From NCBI RefSeq assembly GCF_027706845.1, contig NZ_JAQGCZ010000002.1:372001-436000 (forward strand): a stretch of 64,000 nt of DNA, written 5' to 3'. Positions 10,045 to 23,062 of the stretch are shown here, in pieces; within the stretch, counting starts at the first letter, position 1, and every line of letters begins with the position of its first letter. The notes under the pieces were generated by a model. It worked only from the letters and a program-made list of their open reading frames with translations, did not search any database and was not told the DNA's origin. The translations under genes and the position numbers were made by a program. Source of the DNA: Mycolicibacterium sp. BiH015 (GTDB lineage Bacteria > Actinomycetota > Actinomycetes > Mycobacteriales > Mycobacteriaceae).

Positions 10045-10422
10045 ATGACTGTTCAGGACGAGTCGGCTGTGCAGGCTGGCCAGACCACCGAGGCTGCGCA
10101 CGGCGTGACCCTGACGGATGCCGCGGCGGCCAAGGCGAAGGCCCTGCTCGACCAGGAGGGTCGCGACGACCTCGCGCTGCGGATCGCGGTCCAGCCGGGC
10201 GGATGCGCCGGCCTGCGCTACAACCTGTTCTTCGACGACCGCTCGCTCGACGGCGACCTGACCGTCGACTTCAACGGCGTCGAGCTGACCGTCGACCGGA
10301 TGAGCGCCCCTTACGTGCAGGGCGCCACGATCGACTTCGTCGACACGATCGAGAAGCAGGGCTTCACCATCGACAACCCCAACGCCACCGGCTCGTGCGC
10401 CTGCGGCGACTCGTTCAACTGA
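10045..10422 (+). CDS. A-type iron-sulfur carrier (HesB/IscA/ErpA family)
   Basis: Scaffold or carrier that delivers Fe-S clusters to target proteins. 125 residues: a variable N-terminal 20, then the A-type domain with the three conserved cysteines, GGCAGLRY (Cys54) and the C-terminal SCACGDSF (Cys118 and Cys120). The ATG at 10045 follows a GGGAGA site by 4-5 nt. It is the orthologue of Rv2204c, essential in M. tuberculosis as I recall. Possible clients encoded nearby are the Rieske protein QcrA and lipoyl synthase (the latter outside the window). It converges on the next gene with one base between stops. Confidence 0.95.
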   Translation: MTVQDESAVQAGQTTEAAHGVTLTDAAAAKAKALLDQEGRDDLALRIAVQPGGCAGLRYNLFFDDRSLDGDLTVDFNGVELTVDRMSAPYVQGATIDFVDTIEKQGFTIDNPNATGSCACGDSFN

Positions 10423-10423
10423 G

Positions 10424-11092
10424 CTAGTACTGGCCGGCCGTGCGCGGCAGATACGAACACACCAGGATCTCGTTGTCGACCGAGATCAGCTGCGCTACGG
10501 CCTGCTCGTCGGTCCCCTGCGGCTGATTACGCGTCGAACCACTGGCGGGCAGCACGCGCATGGTGAACAACACCTGTGCCTGCGTGGGCGAGGACAGGAC
10601 CATCTTGTCGATCGACGTGACCTCGGCGCTGTCGTATTGCTTGCGGAAGGCGTCGCTGGACAGCCCGGCCAGCGCGAGATCTGACCGGCGCTCCTTGACC
10701 GCGTCATAGAGCCCGCACAACGTGTGGCGTGCGACCTGCTCGTCATCACCGTTGGACAGCGCGTCCAGGTAATCCTGGATCGCCGCCTGCGCGGACGCAT
10801 CTGTCAGCGCACCCGTCGCCACCTGATCGTCCCGTCCACTGCGCAGGGCCACCGCGGCGACCACACCCACCACCGCCAGCACGATCACCACCGCGACGGC
10901 GATCAGAACCCATGGGGCGCGCTTGCGCTTCGGATACTGCACGGGCGGCGGGAGTGTTCCCGGATAGGACGCCTGGATGCCGCCCGGATAGGGCTGCGCG
11001 ATCGGGGGGTAGGTCTGCTGGGGGTAAGGCTCCGGATACATCTGGGGGCCGGCTGGTCCAGCGCCATATGGGGGCGGGTAGGGACCAGTCAT
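10424..11092 (-). CDS. Proline-rich single-pass membrane protein (Rv2203-like)
   Basis: 222 residues: a cytoplasmic Pro/Tyr/Gly-rich N terminus (residues 1-52), basic KRKRAPW, one transmembrane helix (about 56-78), and an extracytoplasmic domain of about 140 residues with two cysteines. The outer domain resembles the small SnoaL/DUF4878-like folds found in many mycobacterial membrane proteins; that is a guess from its helix pattern. The ATG at 11092 has GGGAG about 8 nt upstream, whereas an earlier ATG (11131) has none. Function unknown. Confidence 0.82.
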   Translation of the reverse strand: MTGPYPPPYGAGPAGPQMYPEPYPQQTYPPIAQPYPGGIQASYPGTLPPPVQYPKRKRAPWVLIAVAVVIVLAVVGVVAAVALRSGRDDQVATGALTDASAQAAIQDYLDALSNGDDEQVARHTLCGLYDAVKERRSDLALAGLSSDAFRKQYDSAEVTSIDKMVLSSPTQAQVLFTMRVLPASGSTRNQPQGTDEQAVAQLISVDNEILVCSYLPRTAGQY

Positions 11093-11231
11093 CAATTTGC
11101 TCCCGGGAAGGTCGGTCGGATCCTGCGGCATCTACAGTGGCCGGGCAGGCACTCATAGGCAGGTTAGCGCACCTCGACGGGTAGACCCTGTCCGTGACCT
11201 GCCGACGTGAGCAGCTTCAATGGGCTGACAT

Positions 11232-14167
<2,936 letters not shown>

Positions 14168-14173
14168 CGCGCC

Positions 14174-14179
14174 AGTATG
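14174..14179 (-). promoter_or_regulatory. -10 hexamer, leaderless asnB
   Basis: CATACT on the minus strand, 6 nt before the GTG at 14167, with no Shine-Dalgarno sequence. The same hexamer at the same distance precedes ctaE. Confidence 0.45.
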
Positions 14180-14230
14180 CCCAATCGTCCGGTCGCTTCG
14201 CGCCTTCGCTGTGGCGTGGTCTACGCTGCG

Positions 14231-14236
14231 TAGTAT
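14231..14236 (+). promoter_or_regulatory. Candidate -10 hexamer of ctaC
   Basis: TAGTAT, a good -10 match, 55 nt before the GTG of ctaC. The leader would be about 50 nt and include the AGGAGG ribosome site. The -35 is weak or absent. Confidence 0.35.
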
Positions 14237-14291
14237 TCAGTGCAGCCGTCTGACCGTCCCCCGGTCAAAAGACTTAGTAGGAGGCGCCAAC

Positions 14292-15326
14292 GTGCCCGCT
14301 CGCGGCCTGAAGTTGGTGGCATTGTCCCTGCTCCTGGGCGGGACGGCGGTGCTACTCAGCGGATGCAGCTGGTCTGAGGTGCTCGGCCTCGGGTGGCCGA
14401 ACGGCATCACCCCCGAGGGCCATCTCAACCGTGAACTGTGGATTGGCTCGGTCATCGCGGCATTCGTCGTCGGTGGCATCGTTTACCTCCTGCTGTTCTG
14501 GACGATGGCGTTCCATCGCAAGAAGGCGTCCGACACGGAACTGCCCCGTCAGTTCGGCTACAACATGCCGCTGGAGCTGACGTTGACGGTCATCCCGTTC
14601 ATCATCATCTCGGTCCTCTTCTACTTCACCGTCGTGGTGCAGGAGGAGATGCTCAACAAGGAGCCCAACCCCGAGGTCGTCATCGACGTCACCGCTTACC
14701 AGTGGAACTGGAAGTTCGGCTACCAGAAGGTCGAGTTCGCCGACGGCACGCTGAGCTATGACGGCGCCGACAACGAGCGCAAAGAAGCCATGGTGTCGCG
14801 TCCCGAAGGTGAGGACGAACACGGCATCGAGGAGGTCGGCGCCCTCAACGGACTCAATCCCGAGGACCGCACGTACCTGAACTTCGACAAGATCGAGACG
14901 CTCGGCTCCACGAGTGAGATCCCGGTGCTCGTCGTACCGTCGGGCAAGCGCATCGAATTCCAGATCGCCTCGGCCGACGTGATCCACGGGTTCTGGGTGC
15001 CGGAGTTCCTGTTCAAGCGCGACGTGCTGCCGAACCCCAAGGAGAACAACTCCGACAACATCTTCCAGATCAGCGAGATCATGCAGACCGGCGCCTTCGT
15101 CGGTCGATGCACGGAGATGTGCGGCACCTACCACTCGATGATGAACTTCGAGCTGCGGGTCGTTGAGCCCAACGACTTCAAGGCCTACCTCGCTCAGCGC
15201 GAGGCCGGCAAGACCAACGCCGAGGCGCTGCAGGCGATCAACCAGCCGCCGCTGGCTGTCACCACCCAACCGTTCGACAGCCGCCGCGGCGAATTGGCGC
15301 CCGGGATGCCCGAGGCGATCAGGTAA
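14292..15326 (+). CDS. ctaC: Cytochrome c oxidase subunit II (lipoprotein)
   Basis: CuA-bearing subunit of the aa3 oxidase, which in mycobacteria forms a supercomplex with the bc1 complex. 344 residues. A lipoprotein signal peptide ends in LSGC (Cys25), two transmembrane helices follow (about 55-80 and 100-120), then the cupredoxin domain. The CuA site [12 protein letters not shown] carries Cys-x3-Cys-x3-His-x2-Met. The GTG at 14292 has a perfect AGGAGG 7 nt upstream, and the signal peptide begins there. CtaF follows after 9 nt. Subunit III (ctaE) is in the facing operon; subunit I is not in the window. Confidence 0.97.
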   Translation: MPARGLKLVALSLLLGGTAVLLSGCSWSEVLGLGWPNGITPEGHLNRELWIGSVIAAFVVGGIVYLLLFWTMAFHRKKASDTELPRQFGYNMPLELTLTVIPFIIISVLFYFTVVVQEEMLNKEPNPEVVIDVTAYQWNWKFGYQKVEFADGTLSYDGADNERKEAMVSRPEGEDEHGIEEVGALNGLNPEDRTYLNFDKIETLGSTSEIPVLVVPSGKRIEFQIASADVIHGFWVPEFLFKRDVLPNPKENNSDNIFQISEIMQTGAFVGRCTEMCGTYHSMMNFELRVVEPNDFKAYLAQREAGKTNAEALQAINQPPLAVTTQPFDSRRGELAPGMPEAIR

Positions 15327-15335
15327 GGACAGCAG

Positions 15336-15758
15336 ATGCACATCGAAGCCAGGTTGTTCGAGTTTCTGACTGCGTTCTTCGCGCTGTCGACCGTCGTCTA
15401 CGGCGTCCTGACGCATCTGTTCCAGGATCCCGGCGGCGTGGAGTGGGCGGGGACCACCGCACTGGCCCTGACCACCGGCCTGACCTTGATCACCGGAACG
15501 TTCTTCCGCTTCGTCGCCCGTCGCCTCGACACCCGGCCCGAAGACTATGAGGACGCCGAGATCGCAGACGGCGCGGGGGAGCTCGGCTTCTACAGCCCGC
15601 ACAGCTGGTGGCCGATCATGATCGCGCTGTCGGGTTCGGTCACCGCGGTCGGTATGGCGATGTGGCTGCCGTGGCTCATCATCGCCGGCGTCTGCTTCAT
15701 CCTGACGACGGTCGCCGGGCTGGTCTTCGAGTACCACACCGGACCCGAGAAGCACTGA
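15336..15758 (+). CDS. ctaF: Cytochrome c oxidase subunit IV
   Basis: 140-residue actinobacterial subunit IV of the aa3 oxidase, with four predicted transmembrane helices (about 5-25, 35-55, 88-108, 112-132) separated by a short acidic loop ([16 protein letters not shown]). Starts [10 protein letters not shown] at an ATG 9 nt after the ctaC stop, so the two are cotranscribed. Orthologue of Rv2199c. Confidence 0.94.
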   Translation: MHIEARLFEFLTAFFALSTVVYGVLTHLFQDPGGVEWAGTTALALTTGLTLITGTFFRFVARRLDTRPEDYEDAEIADGAGELGFYSPHSWWPIMIALSGSVTAVGMAMWLPWLIIAGVCFILTTVAGLVFEYHTGPEKH

Positions 15759-15911
15759 CCGAAGCCAAGGTCACAATCAGGGCATGAGTTCGCCCGCAAC
15801 CCGCCTCGGGAGATCCGTTCGAGTGCCGCCGTTGGGTAGTGTTGCCGAGGCGCCATGAGCCGCTGCGGCAACCACCGGCGCTGCAGAAGCAGTCGAGAAG
15901 GATAGACGTAG

Positions 15912-16796
15912 ATGAGCGGGCCGAATCCTCCCGGGCGGGACTCTGGCAGCTCTGGCCTTCCGGGCGACGAGCCAGGTAGCGCCGCCGACGACGCGACACA
16001 GCACGTCAGCGGCGCGAGTGGCGACAACCCCGACACCGGTCAGACCGACTTCTATTCGCGCGCCTATTCGGCGCCCGAGTCCGAGCAGTTCGTCAGCAGC
16101 GCCTACGCGGGGTCGTCGGACATCGTCCCGTACGACTACGACAGCTACGACTCGGGCAATGCGGGTGACCTGCCACCGCCGCCACGTTGGCCGTGGGTCG
16201 TCGGCGTGGTCGCCATCGTTGCGGCGATCGCCCTGGTGGTGTCGGTCTCGGTACTAGTGACCCGCACCGACACCGACAACCTGGCCACCCCGGAGACGAC
16301 GACCCAGTCCGCGCCGCCCGTGCAGGACGAGATCCTGACGACGACGCCTCCGCCGCCCCCGCCACCGCCTCCGCCGACGACGGAGCCGCCCCCACCTCCT
16401 CCGCCGGAGACCGTCACGGTGACCGAGCCTCCGCCTCCTCCGCCGCCGACCGAAGCGCCCCCGCCTCCGCCGCCGCAGACCACCGAGGCGGCGCCACCAC
16501 CGCCGACGACCACGACGCGGGCAGGACCACGCCAGGTCACGTACTCGGTGACCGGGACCAAGGCGCCGGGCGACATCATCACCGTCACCTACATCGACGC
16601 GTCGGGACGCAGCCGCACCCAGCGCAACGTCTACATCCCGTGGTCGTTGACGGTCACCCCGATCTCCCAGTCCGAGGTCGGCTCGGTGCAGGCGTCGAGC
16701 CTGTTCCTGGTCAGCCGGCTCAACTGCTCGATCACCACCAGCGACGGGACCGTGCTGTCCTCCAACACCGGCAACGCCGCTCAGACAAGCTGTTAG
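15912..16796 (+). CDS. mmpS3: MmpS3-type proline-rich membrane protein
   Basis: 294 residues. Cytoplasmic N terminus of about 92 residues rich in Ser, Asp and Gly; one transmembrane helix (about 93-116); an extracytoplasmic stretch of long Pro runs (residues 135-205, tracts of 7-10 Pro broken by Thr/Glu); and a C-terminal MmpS-like beta domain (about 210-294) with two cysteines able to pair. Unlike most MmpS proteins no MmpL gene is adjacent. The gene sits between ctaC-ctaF and the qcr operon, as in M. tuberculosis (Rv2198c). The ATG has an AAGGA site about 10 nt upstream. Confidence 0.92.
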   Translation: MSGPNPPGRDSGSSGLPGDEPGSAADDATQHVSGASGDNPDTGQTDFYSRAYSAPESEQFVSSAYAGSSDIVPYDYDSYDSGNAGDLPPPPRWPWVVGVVAIVAAIALVVSVSVLVTRTDTDNLATPETTTQSAPPVQDEILTTTPPPPPPPPPPTTEPPPPPPPETVTVTEPPPPPPPTEAPPPPPPQTTEAAPPPPTTTTRAGPRQVTYSVTGTKAPGDIITVTYIDASGRSRTQRNVYIPWSLTVTPISQSEVGSVQASSLFLVSRLNCSITTSDGTVLSSNTGNAAQTSC

Positions 16797-16811
16797 GCCA
16801 CCTCACCGCCG

Positions 16812-17492
16812 ATGACATATCTCACTGACGCGAGACCCGGCGCCGGATTCGACGTCGCCGCACTCGACCGCACCGACCGCCTGCTGCTGGGCGGCACCAT
16901 CGCCGTATGGCTGGCCGCTCTCGGCGCCGGCGTCGCCGCCACGGTGGCGCTCGTCGACCTGGGCAGCGGGCACACGGAGGCCGCCGGTGACTCCGGTACG
17001 CCGTGGATCCTGTACACCATCATCGGGGTCTCGGCTGCCGTGATCGTCGCAGCCGTACCACTCCTCCTGCGGGCTCGGCGGGCGCCTGACGAGGAGCTGA
17101 CGCCGGTGGAGAGGCGGCTGGCTCAGCAGGCGGCGGAGAGGGCGCAGACCCCGCTGCGTGCCGGCGATGCCCTGACCGAGAAGCTGCGCGTCCCGCCCCC
17201 TCCGTTGGACACCAACAGCGGACGCCTGCCGCGAATTCTGCAGTCGCCGGCCATTGCGGCCTCCGTCGCCAGTTCGCCGGCTATCGACAGGCTGTGGCTC
17301 CGCAACACCGCCGCCCTGGTATGCGCCATGGGCGCTGCAACGCTGCTGATCTCCGTGGCGACGTATCTGATGGCGATCGACAATGCCACCGTCTCCTGGG
17401 CGCTTTACGGGGTCGCAGGTGTCGTCACGGTGGGAATGGTCGCCATCCCGTGGTACTTCCTGCGCGAGCTCCGCGCCGAACTGGGCACCTGA
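16812..17492 (+). CDS. Four-helix mycobacterial membrane protein (Rv2197c-like, DUF2561)
   Basis: 226 residues: two transmembrane helices near the N terminus (about 28-50 and 66-88), a cytoplasmic loop of about 75 charged residues, and two more helices (about 158-180 and 188-208). It starts at an ATG 15 nt after mmpS3 and is probably cotranscribed with it. Position and topology match Rv2197c; the DUF2561 label is from memory. Function unknown. A strong terminator follows. Confidence 0.82.
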   Translation: MTYLTDARPGAGFDVAALDRTDRLLLGGTIAVWLAALGAGVAATVALVDLGSGHTEAAGDSGTPWILYTIIGVSAAVIVAAVPLLLRARRAPDEELTPVERRLAQQAAERAQTPLRAGDALTEKLRVPPPPLDTNSGRLPRILQSPAIAASVASSPAIDRLWLRNTAALVCAMGAATLLISVATYLMAIDNATVSWALYGVAGVVTVGMVAIPWYFLRELRAELGT

Positions 17493-17527
17493 GCCGTTCG
17501 CTGCCAAGCGTCGAGTGTAGGCCCGAA

Positions 17528-17570
17528 AAACCAGTCCGCCCCAGCCATTTCGGCTGGGGCGGACTGGTTT
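17528..17570. terminator. Bidirectional intrinsic terminator between DUF2561 gene and qcrB
   Basis: A perfect inverted repeat: 19-bp arms (17528-17546 and 17552-17570) around a 5-nt loop, GC-rich in the middle with A/T ends. On the minus strand the hairpin is followed by a run of five T, a classic terminator for the qcr operon. On the plus strand the T-run is only three, so it may be weaker for the mmpS3 transcript. Confidence 0.9.
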
Positions 17571-17588
17571 GTCGGAACCGAGTGGGGG

Positions 17589-19250
17589 TCAGTGGTGACC
17601 GTTGCTCGAACCGTTGGACGAGCCGTTGGAGGCGCTGGTGCGCTCCTGGTGCTCGCGCAACGCCGTGAGCGCTCGCTGTTCGGCCGCATGCGCGGCCTCG
17701 GTGATCGCCTCGTGCTCGGACATCGGATCTCCCTTGAGGAAACCGCCCGTACCCGGTGCGCCTGCCGAACCCAGCTTGTTCATCCGCTTGGGCAGTGCTG
17801 CGCCCTGGTATTCGAGCGGGATCGGGTGGCCGTGGTCGTCCACCGGGCCGAGTGGCTGGTGCAACTCGACATACGCGCCGTGCGGCAGCCGCTTGATGAT
17901 GCCCGTCTCGATGCCGTGCTCCAGCACCGCGCGGTCGCTGCGCTGTAGACCAACCGCCCAGCGGTAGGCGACGAAGTAGACGATCGCGGGAAGCACGACC
18001 ATGCCGATGCGGCCGATCCACGTTGTCGCGTTCAGCGAGATGTGGAACTTCAGCGCGATGATGTCGTTCATGCACGCGAAGGTCAGCACGATGTAGAACG
18101 CGATCGCCGCCGAGCCCACCGCCGTGCGTGTCGGTGCGTCACGGGGACGCTGCAACAGGTTGTGGTGGGCGTCGTCGCCGGTCAGCTTCTTCTCGATGAA
18201 CGGGTACATCGCCAGCAGCCCGAAGATCAGGCCCATGCCGACGGCAACCCACACGCCCTGCGGGATGGTGTGCCCGAACGGGTAGAACTCCCACGCCGGC
18301 CACAACCGGATGAGGCCGTCCGTCCACATCATGTAGAAGTCGGGCTGGCTGCCCGCGGACACCTGTGAGGGTTTGTACGGACCCAGCACCCAGATCGGGT
18401 TGATCTGCAGCAGGCCGCCCATGAGGCCGAGGATGCCGACCGTCATCGCGAAGAACGCGCCGGACTTCACCGCAAAGACCGGCATGACGCGCACGCCGAC
18501 GACGTTGGTCTCGGTGCGGCCGGGGCCGGGGAACTGCGTGTGCTTCTGGAACCACACCAGTGCGAGGTGAACTCCGATGAGCGCCAGGATGATTCCTGGG
18601 ATCAGCAGGATGTGCAGCGCATACAGGCGGGGGATCAGGATCTCGCCGGGGAAGTCGCCGCCGAACAGCGCCCAGTGCATCCAGGTGCCGATGACCGGGA
18701 TGCCCATCGTGATGCCGGACAGGGCGGCCCGGATGCCGGTGCCCGAGAGCAGGTCGTCGGGCAGCGAGTAACCGAAGAAGCCCTCGAACATCGCCAGGAT
18801 CAGCAGCAGCGAGCCGATCACCCAGTTCGCCTCACGCGGACGGCGGAACGCGCCGGTGAAGAAGATGCGGGCCAGGTGGACCATGATCGACGCCGCGAAC
18901 AGCAGCGCCGCCCAGTGGTGGACCTGCCGGACGAACAGGCCGCCGCGGACCTCGAAGCTGATGTCGAGGGCCGTCTCGTAGGCGCGGGACATACCCACAC
19001 CGCGCAGCGGCTGGTAGACGCCGTCATAGGTCACGTGCGTCATCGACGGATCGAAGAACAGGGTCAGGTACACGCCCGTGATGAGCAGCACGATGAAGCT
19101 GTACAGGGCGATCTCACCGAGCAGGAACGACCAGTGTGTCGGGAACACCTTGTTGAGCTGGCGGCGCACCGCAGCCGAGGGGTGGTACCTGGAGTCGATC
19201 GCCTCGCCCTGCTTGGCGGCGATCTCGGCTGCGGTTGGACGTGGGCTCAT
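17589..19250 (-). CDS. qcrB: Cytochrome bc1 complex cytochrome b subunit
   Basis: Menaquinol-oxidising diheme cytochrome b of the mycobacterial bc1 complex. 553 residues with the actinobacterial C-terminal extension (residues about 470-553), ending in a low-complexity Asn/Gly/Ser tail. The candidate heme ligands are His pairs about 14 residues apart (near 111/125 and 213/228). The segment [12 protein letters not shown] has Thr at 310, equivalent to Thr313, where substitutions in M. tuberculosis give resistance to telacebec (Q203); here the sensitive residue is present. The ATG overlaps the qcrA stop (ATGA). Confidence 0.97.
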   Translation of the reverse strand: MSPRPTAAEIAAKQGEAIDSRYHPSAAVRRQLNKVFPTHWSFLLGEIALYSFIVLLITGVYLTLFFDPSMTHVTYDGVYQPLRGVGMSRAYETALDISFEVRGGLFVRQVHHWAALLFAASIMVHLARIFFTGAFRRPREANWVIGSLLLILAMFEGFFGYSLPDDLLSGTGIRAALSGITMGIPVIGTWMHWALFGGDFPGEILIPRLYALHILLIPGIILALIGVHLALVWFQKHTQFPGPGRTETNVVGVRVMPVFAVKSGAFFAMTVGILGLMGGLLQINPIWVLGPYKPSQVSAGSQPDFYMMWTDGLIRLWPAWEFYPFGHTIPQGVWVAVGMGLIFGLLAMYPFIEKKLTGDDAHHNLLQRPRDAPTRTAVGSAAIAFYIVLTFACMNDIIALKFHISLNATTWIGRIGMVVLPAIVYFVAYRWAVGLQRSDRAVLEHGIETGIIKRLPHGAYVELHQPLGPVDDHGHPIPLEYQGAALPKRMNKLGSAGAPGTGGFLKGDPMSEHEAITEAAHAAEQRALTALREHQERTSASNGSSNGSSNGHH

Positions 19251-20455
19251 GACTTCCGCTCCCAGAATGCCGGTCCTACGGGTTCAATGAAGTCGCCGTT
19301 GGCGACCAAGTAGCCGTCCTGGTCAATCGTGATCGGCAGCTGCGCCAGCGCACGCGCCGCGGGGCCGAAGATTGGCTTCGCGAAATGCAGTGCGTCGAAC
19401 TGCGACTGGTGACACGGGCACAGGATGCGATAGGTCTGCTGCTCGTAGAGCGAGGACGGGCAGCCCAGGTGCGAGCACACCTTTGTGTACGCGAACAGCT
19501 CGCCGAAGTTGAAGCTCTCCTGGCCGCGGCGCTTGACCACACGCGGCATGTCGAGGGGCTTGATGCGGATCAGCATCACCGGGTTCCGCACGCCCATCGC
19601 GATCTCGACGAGGTGGTGCTCGGACTCCACGGTCGTTCCGTCACCGTCGGATTCGCGCCACGGATACACGGTCTCCATACCGCCCGCGTCGAGATCCTCC
19701 GGACGCATCTTGACGAACGGTGACTCACCCGGCTTGCCGGTCGCGCGGGCAAGGAAGATCGTCTCGCCCTTGTAGCGCGGGGTCCACCCCGACGTCCACA
19801 GCACGGCCTTCATGCCCTCGGCGGTCGGGACCACCGGCTTCCACGGGTTCTTGATCAGACCGCCGACGAAAGCGATGAGGGTGCCGACGCCGAAGGCGCC
19901 GAGCCCGATGCCCATCGAGAGCCCGATCATCTTGCGCCGCTTGATGGTCGAGGATTCCAGCGCGTCGCCGAGATTGGCGGCGACGGTCTTGCGCTGGATC
20001 TCGGGCGAGGCGCCGTCGTGGCGGTCCTGGATGGAGATCTCTTCGGGGATGAACTTCTTCTGGAACATCACCGCGCCGACGCCGATCGCCAGGATCGACA
20101 GACCGAACGTCAGCCCGTAGAGGGGAGTGGCCAGCGAGTACAGGAACTCGCCCTCGCCGCCGAACGGGACGTACTCCCACGGCCAGAACAGGAAGATCAG
20201 CAGCAGAGCGAGGCCCGACACACCGCCGAGCAGAAGCCAGTACGCGACCGCACGCTCGGCGCGCTTCTCGGCCTTGGTGCCGGGAACCGGCCAGCGCGGC
20301 TCCTTGTAGACGATCTCGACACCGTCGAGCTTGCCGCCGAGTTCCAGCAGTTCCTCGCGGGACATCTTCGCCAGTTCGGCGTCCGTGGGTTGCCCGGGGA
20401 CACCGGCATGGCCGGGGGCGTCGGTCCCCTTGATGTCGTCGCGCTCGTCACTCAT
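19247..20455 (-). CDS. qcrA: Rieske iron-sulfur subunit of bc1 complex
   Basis: 402 residues. A charged N terminus of about 75 residues precedes three transmembrane helices (about 75-98, 115-137 and 175-198), an actinobacterial feature; most Rieske proteins have one. The C-terminal Rieske domain carries both cluster motifs, CSHLGC and CPCHQSQF, giving the two Cys and two His ligands. It overlaps qcrC and qcrB by 4 nt each, so the three are translationally coupled. Confidence 0.97.
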   Translation of the reverse strand: MSDERDDIKGTDAPGHAGVPGQPTDAELAKMSREELLELGGKLDGVEIVYKEPRWPVPGTKAEKRAERAVAYWLLLGGVSGLALLLIFLFWPWEYVPFGGEGEFLYSLATPLYGLTFGLSILAIGVGAVMFQKKFIPEEISIQDRHDGASPEIQRKTVAANLGDALESSTIKRRKMIGLSMGIGLGAFGVGTLIAFVGGLIKNPWKPVVPTAEGMKAVLWTSGWTPRYKGETIFLARATGKPGESPFVKMRPEDLDAGGMETVYPWRESDGDGTTVESEHHLVEIAMGVRNPVMLIRIKPLDMPRVVKRRGQESFNFGELFAYTKVCSHLGCPSSLYEQQTYRILCPCHQSQFDALHFAKPIFGPAARALAQLPITIDQDGYLVANGDFIEPVGPAFWERKS

Positions 20456-21258
20456 GCCCGTGCTCCGATCCAGAGGGCGGCGGCGATGACAGCCACCATG
20501 CCGACGATCCAGGCGACCATGCCCTCAGACGTGGGCCCGAAGCCGCCGAGTCCCAGTCCGCCCGGCGTCGGCGTCTCCGCCGCCTCCCGGACGTAGGCGA
20601 TGATGTCGCGCTTCTCTTCCGGGTCGAGCTGACGGTCGGAGAACTTCGGCATGTTCTGCGGACCTGTCACCATCGCGGTGTAGATCTGCGCGGGGGTGGC
20701 GGGCCCCAGGTCGGGCGCGTACTTGCCCGACGAGAGTGCACCGCCCTTGCCGGTGAAGTTGTGGCACGACGCGCAGTTCAGGCGGAAGAGGTCGCCACCG
20801 CGCGCGACGTCGCTGCCGATCAGCGACTGCTCGGCGATCTGGCCGTTCTCGTCGCGCGGGACGACGGGGCCGCCGCCGTTGGCCTGGACGTACGCGCCGA
20901 GGGCGTCGATCTGCTCCGGGTCGAAGGCCGGATCCTTGCGCTGGATCTGCGCCTCGTTGCGCATGGCGGGCATACGACCGGAGGAGACCTGGAAGTACAC
21001 GGCTGCCTCGCCGACACCGATCAGGCTGGGCCCGCGATCGGCGACACCCTGCAGATTCACGCCGTGGCACGACACGCAGGAGGTGTCGTAGAGCTGCTGA
21101 CCAGTGCGCAGCATCGCCGACGCGGACTCGTCGGCGACGGCCACCTGCGGGGACGGCGTCAGAGTGGCGGCCAGGCCGCCTGCCATCACCAATCCGCTCA
21201 GCAGCAGCAGTGCGGCCGTGACCCGACGGCGAAGCCGTCGGCGCGACTTGCTGGTCAT
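20452..21258 (-). CDS. qcrC: Diheme cytochrome c subunit of bc1 complex
   Basis: 268 residues. Basic N terminus and an uncleaved signal/anchor helix (about 13-34), two cytochrome c domains with CVSCH (61-65) and CASCH (162-166), then a C-terminal anchor helix. In actinobacteria this diheme protein replaces soluble cytochrome c and passes electrons straight to CuA of CtaC. The ATG at 21258 was chosen because AGAAGGGG sits about 5 nt upstream; longer starts would enter ctaE. Confidence 0.95.
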   Translation of the reverse strand: MTSKSRRRLRRRVTAALLLLSGLVMAGGLAATLTPSPQVAVADESASAMLRTGQQLYDTSCVSCHGVNLQGVADRGPSLIGVGEAAVYFQVSSGRMPAMRNEAQIQRKDPAFDPEQIDALGAYVQANGGGPVVPRDENGQIAEQSLIGSDVARGGDLFRLNCASCHNFTGKGGALSSGKYAPDLGPATPAQIYTAMVTGPQNMPKFSDRQLDPEEKRDIIAYVREAAETPTPGGLGLGGFGPTSEGMVAWIVGMVAVIAAALWIGARA

Positions 21259-21311
21259 CGAACCCCTTCTGTTTTCAGGCTGTTTCGTCGAAGGACGCAT
21301 CGGGTGGTCGA

Positions 21312-21977
<666 letters not shown>

Positions 21978-21978
21978 T

Positions 21979-21984
21979 CATAAT
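21979..21984 (+). promoter_or_regulatory. -10 hexamer, leaderless trpD
   Basis: CATAAT followed by 7 nt and then the GTG at 21992. No ribosome site. This decides the trpD start against an in-frame codon 45 nt upstream. Confidence 0.5.
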
Positions 21985-21991
21985 CGCGTTC

Positions 21992-23062
21992 GTGACTAGC
22001 CCCGCGCCCCAGCCCTCGACCCCCACCTGGCCGCTGATTCTCGGCAGACTGACTACGGTCCAGGGCCTGCTGCCCGGCCAGGCAGCTTGGGCGATGGACC
22101 AGATCATGAACGGCTCCGCGACGCCCGCGCAGATCGCCGCGTTCGGCGTGGCGATGAAGATGAAGCGCCCTACGTCGGGCGAGGTGGGCGAGCTTGCCGA
22201 CATCATGCTCAAGCACGCGCGCAGGGTGCCGACCGACGTCATCGGAAACCACACGGTGGACGTCGTCGGCACGGGAGGCGACGGTGCGAACACGGTGAAC
22301 CTGTCGACCATGGCCTCGATCGTCGTGGCCGCCGCGGGTGTCCCGGTGGTCAAGCACGGCAACCGGGCCGCGTCGTCGCTGTCCGGTGGCGCCGACACGC
22401 TCGAAGCACTGGGCCTGCGCATCGATCTCGGTCCTGAGGAAGTCGCGCGCTGCGTCGCCGAGGTCGGCATCGGGTTCGCGTTCGCGCCGCAGTTCCATCC
22501 GTCCTACCGGCACGCCGGGGTGGCCCGCCGCGAGATCGGTGTCCCCACGGTCTTCAACCTGCTCGGTCCGCTGACCAACCCGGCGGGGCCCAGGGCGGGT
22601 CTGATCGGTTGTGCCTGGGGCGATCTCGCGGAGGTGATGGCCGAGGTGTTCGCCACCCGTGGGGCCAGCGTGCTGGTGGTTCACGGTGACGACGGCCTCG
22701 ACGAGCTGACGACCACGACGACCAGCACCATCTGGCGCGTTCAGGCCGGCACCGTGGAGCGGCTCAGGTTCGATCCGGCCGCTTTCGGTTTCGCGCGGGC
22801 CGACATCGCCGAACTGACCGGTGGCGACGCGGCGGCGAATGCGGAATCGGCCAGGGAGGTGCTCGCCGGTGCACGGGGTCCGGTGCGCGACGCCGTAGTA
22901 CTCAACGCCGCCGGTGCGCTGGTGTCACACGCGGGCCTATCCAGCGACGCCAAGTGGGTTCCGGCCTGGGAGTCCGGGCTGGCGCGGGCGCAGGAGGCCA
23001 TCGACTCCGGCGCTGCCGAGAAGCTGCTCGCGCGTTGGGTGCGGTTCACACAGCAGCTCTGA
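21992..23062 (+). CDS. trpD: Anthranilate phosphoribosyltransferase
   Basis: Second step of tryptophan synthesis: transfers phosphoribose from PRPP to anthranilate. 356 residues, normal length. Motifs: [16 protein letters not shown] (PRPP loop, about residues 90-105), [21 protein letters not shown], and [15 protein letters not shown] in the anthranilate channel. It stands alone here, away from other trp genes, as in M. tuberculosis (Rv2192c). The last 126 nt overlap the opposite-strand nuclease gene. Confidence 0.96.
   Translation: MTSPAPQPSTPTWPLILGRLTTVQGLLPGQAAWAMDQIMNGSATPAQIAAFGVAMKMKRPTSGEVGELADIMLKHARRVPTDVIGNHTVDVVGTGGDGANTVNLSTMASIVVAAAGVPVVKHGNRAASSLSGGADTLEALGLRIDLGPEEVARCVAEVGIGFAFAPQFHPSYRHAGVARREIGVPTVFNLLGPLTNPAGPRAGLIGCAWGDLAEVMAEVFATRGASVLVVHGDDGLDELTTTTTSTIWRVQAGTVERLRFDPAAFGFARADIAELTGGDAAANAESAREVLAGARGPVRDAVVLNAAGALVSHAGLSSDAKWVPAWESGLARAQEAIDSGAAEKLLARWVRFTQQL

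Noticed and set aside
16321..16510. Simple-sequence repeat or CRISPR-like array in mmpS3
   Set aside because: The CCGCCGCC-rich run encodes polyproline in a known MmpS3-type protein; no regular spacer-repeat structure.
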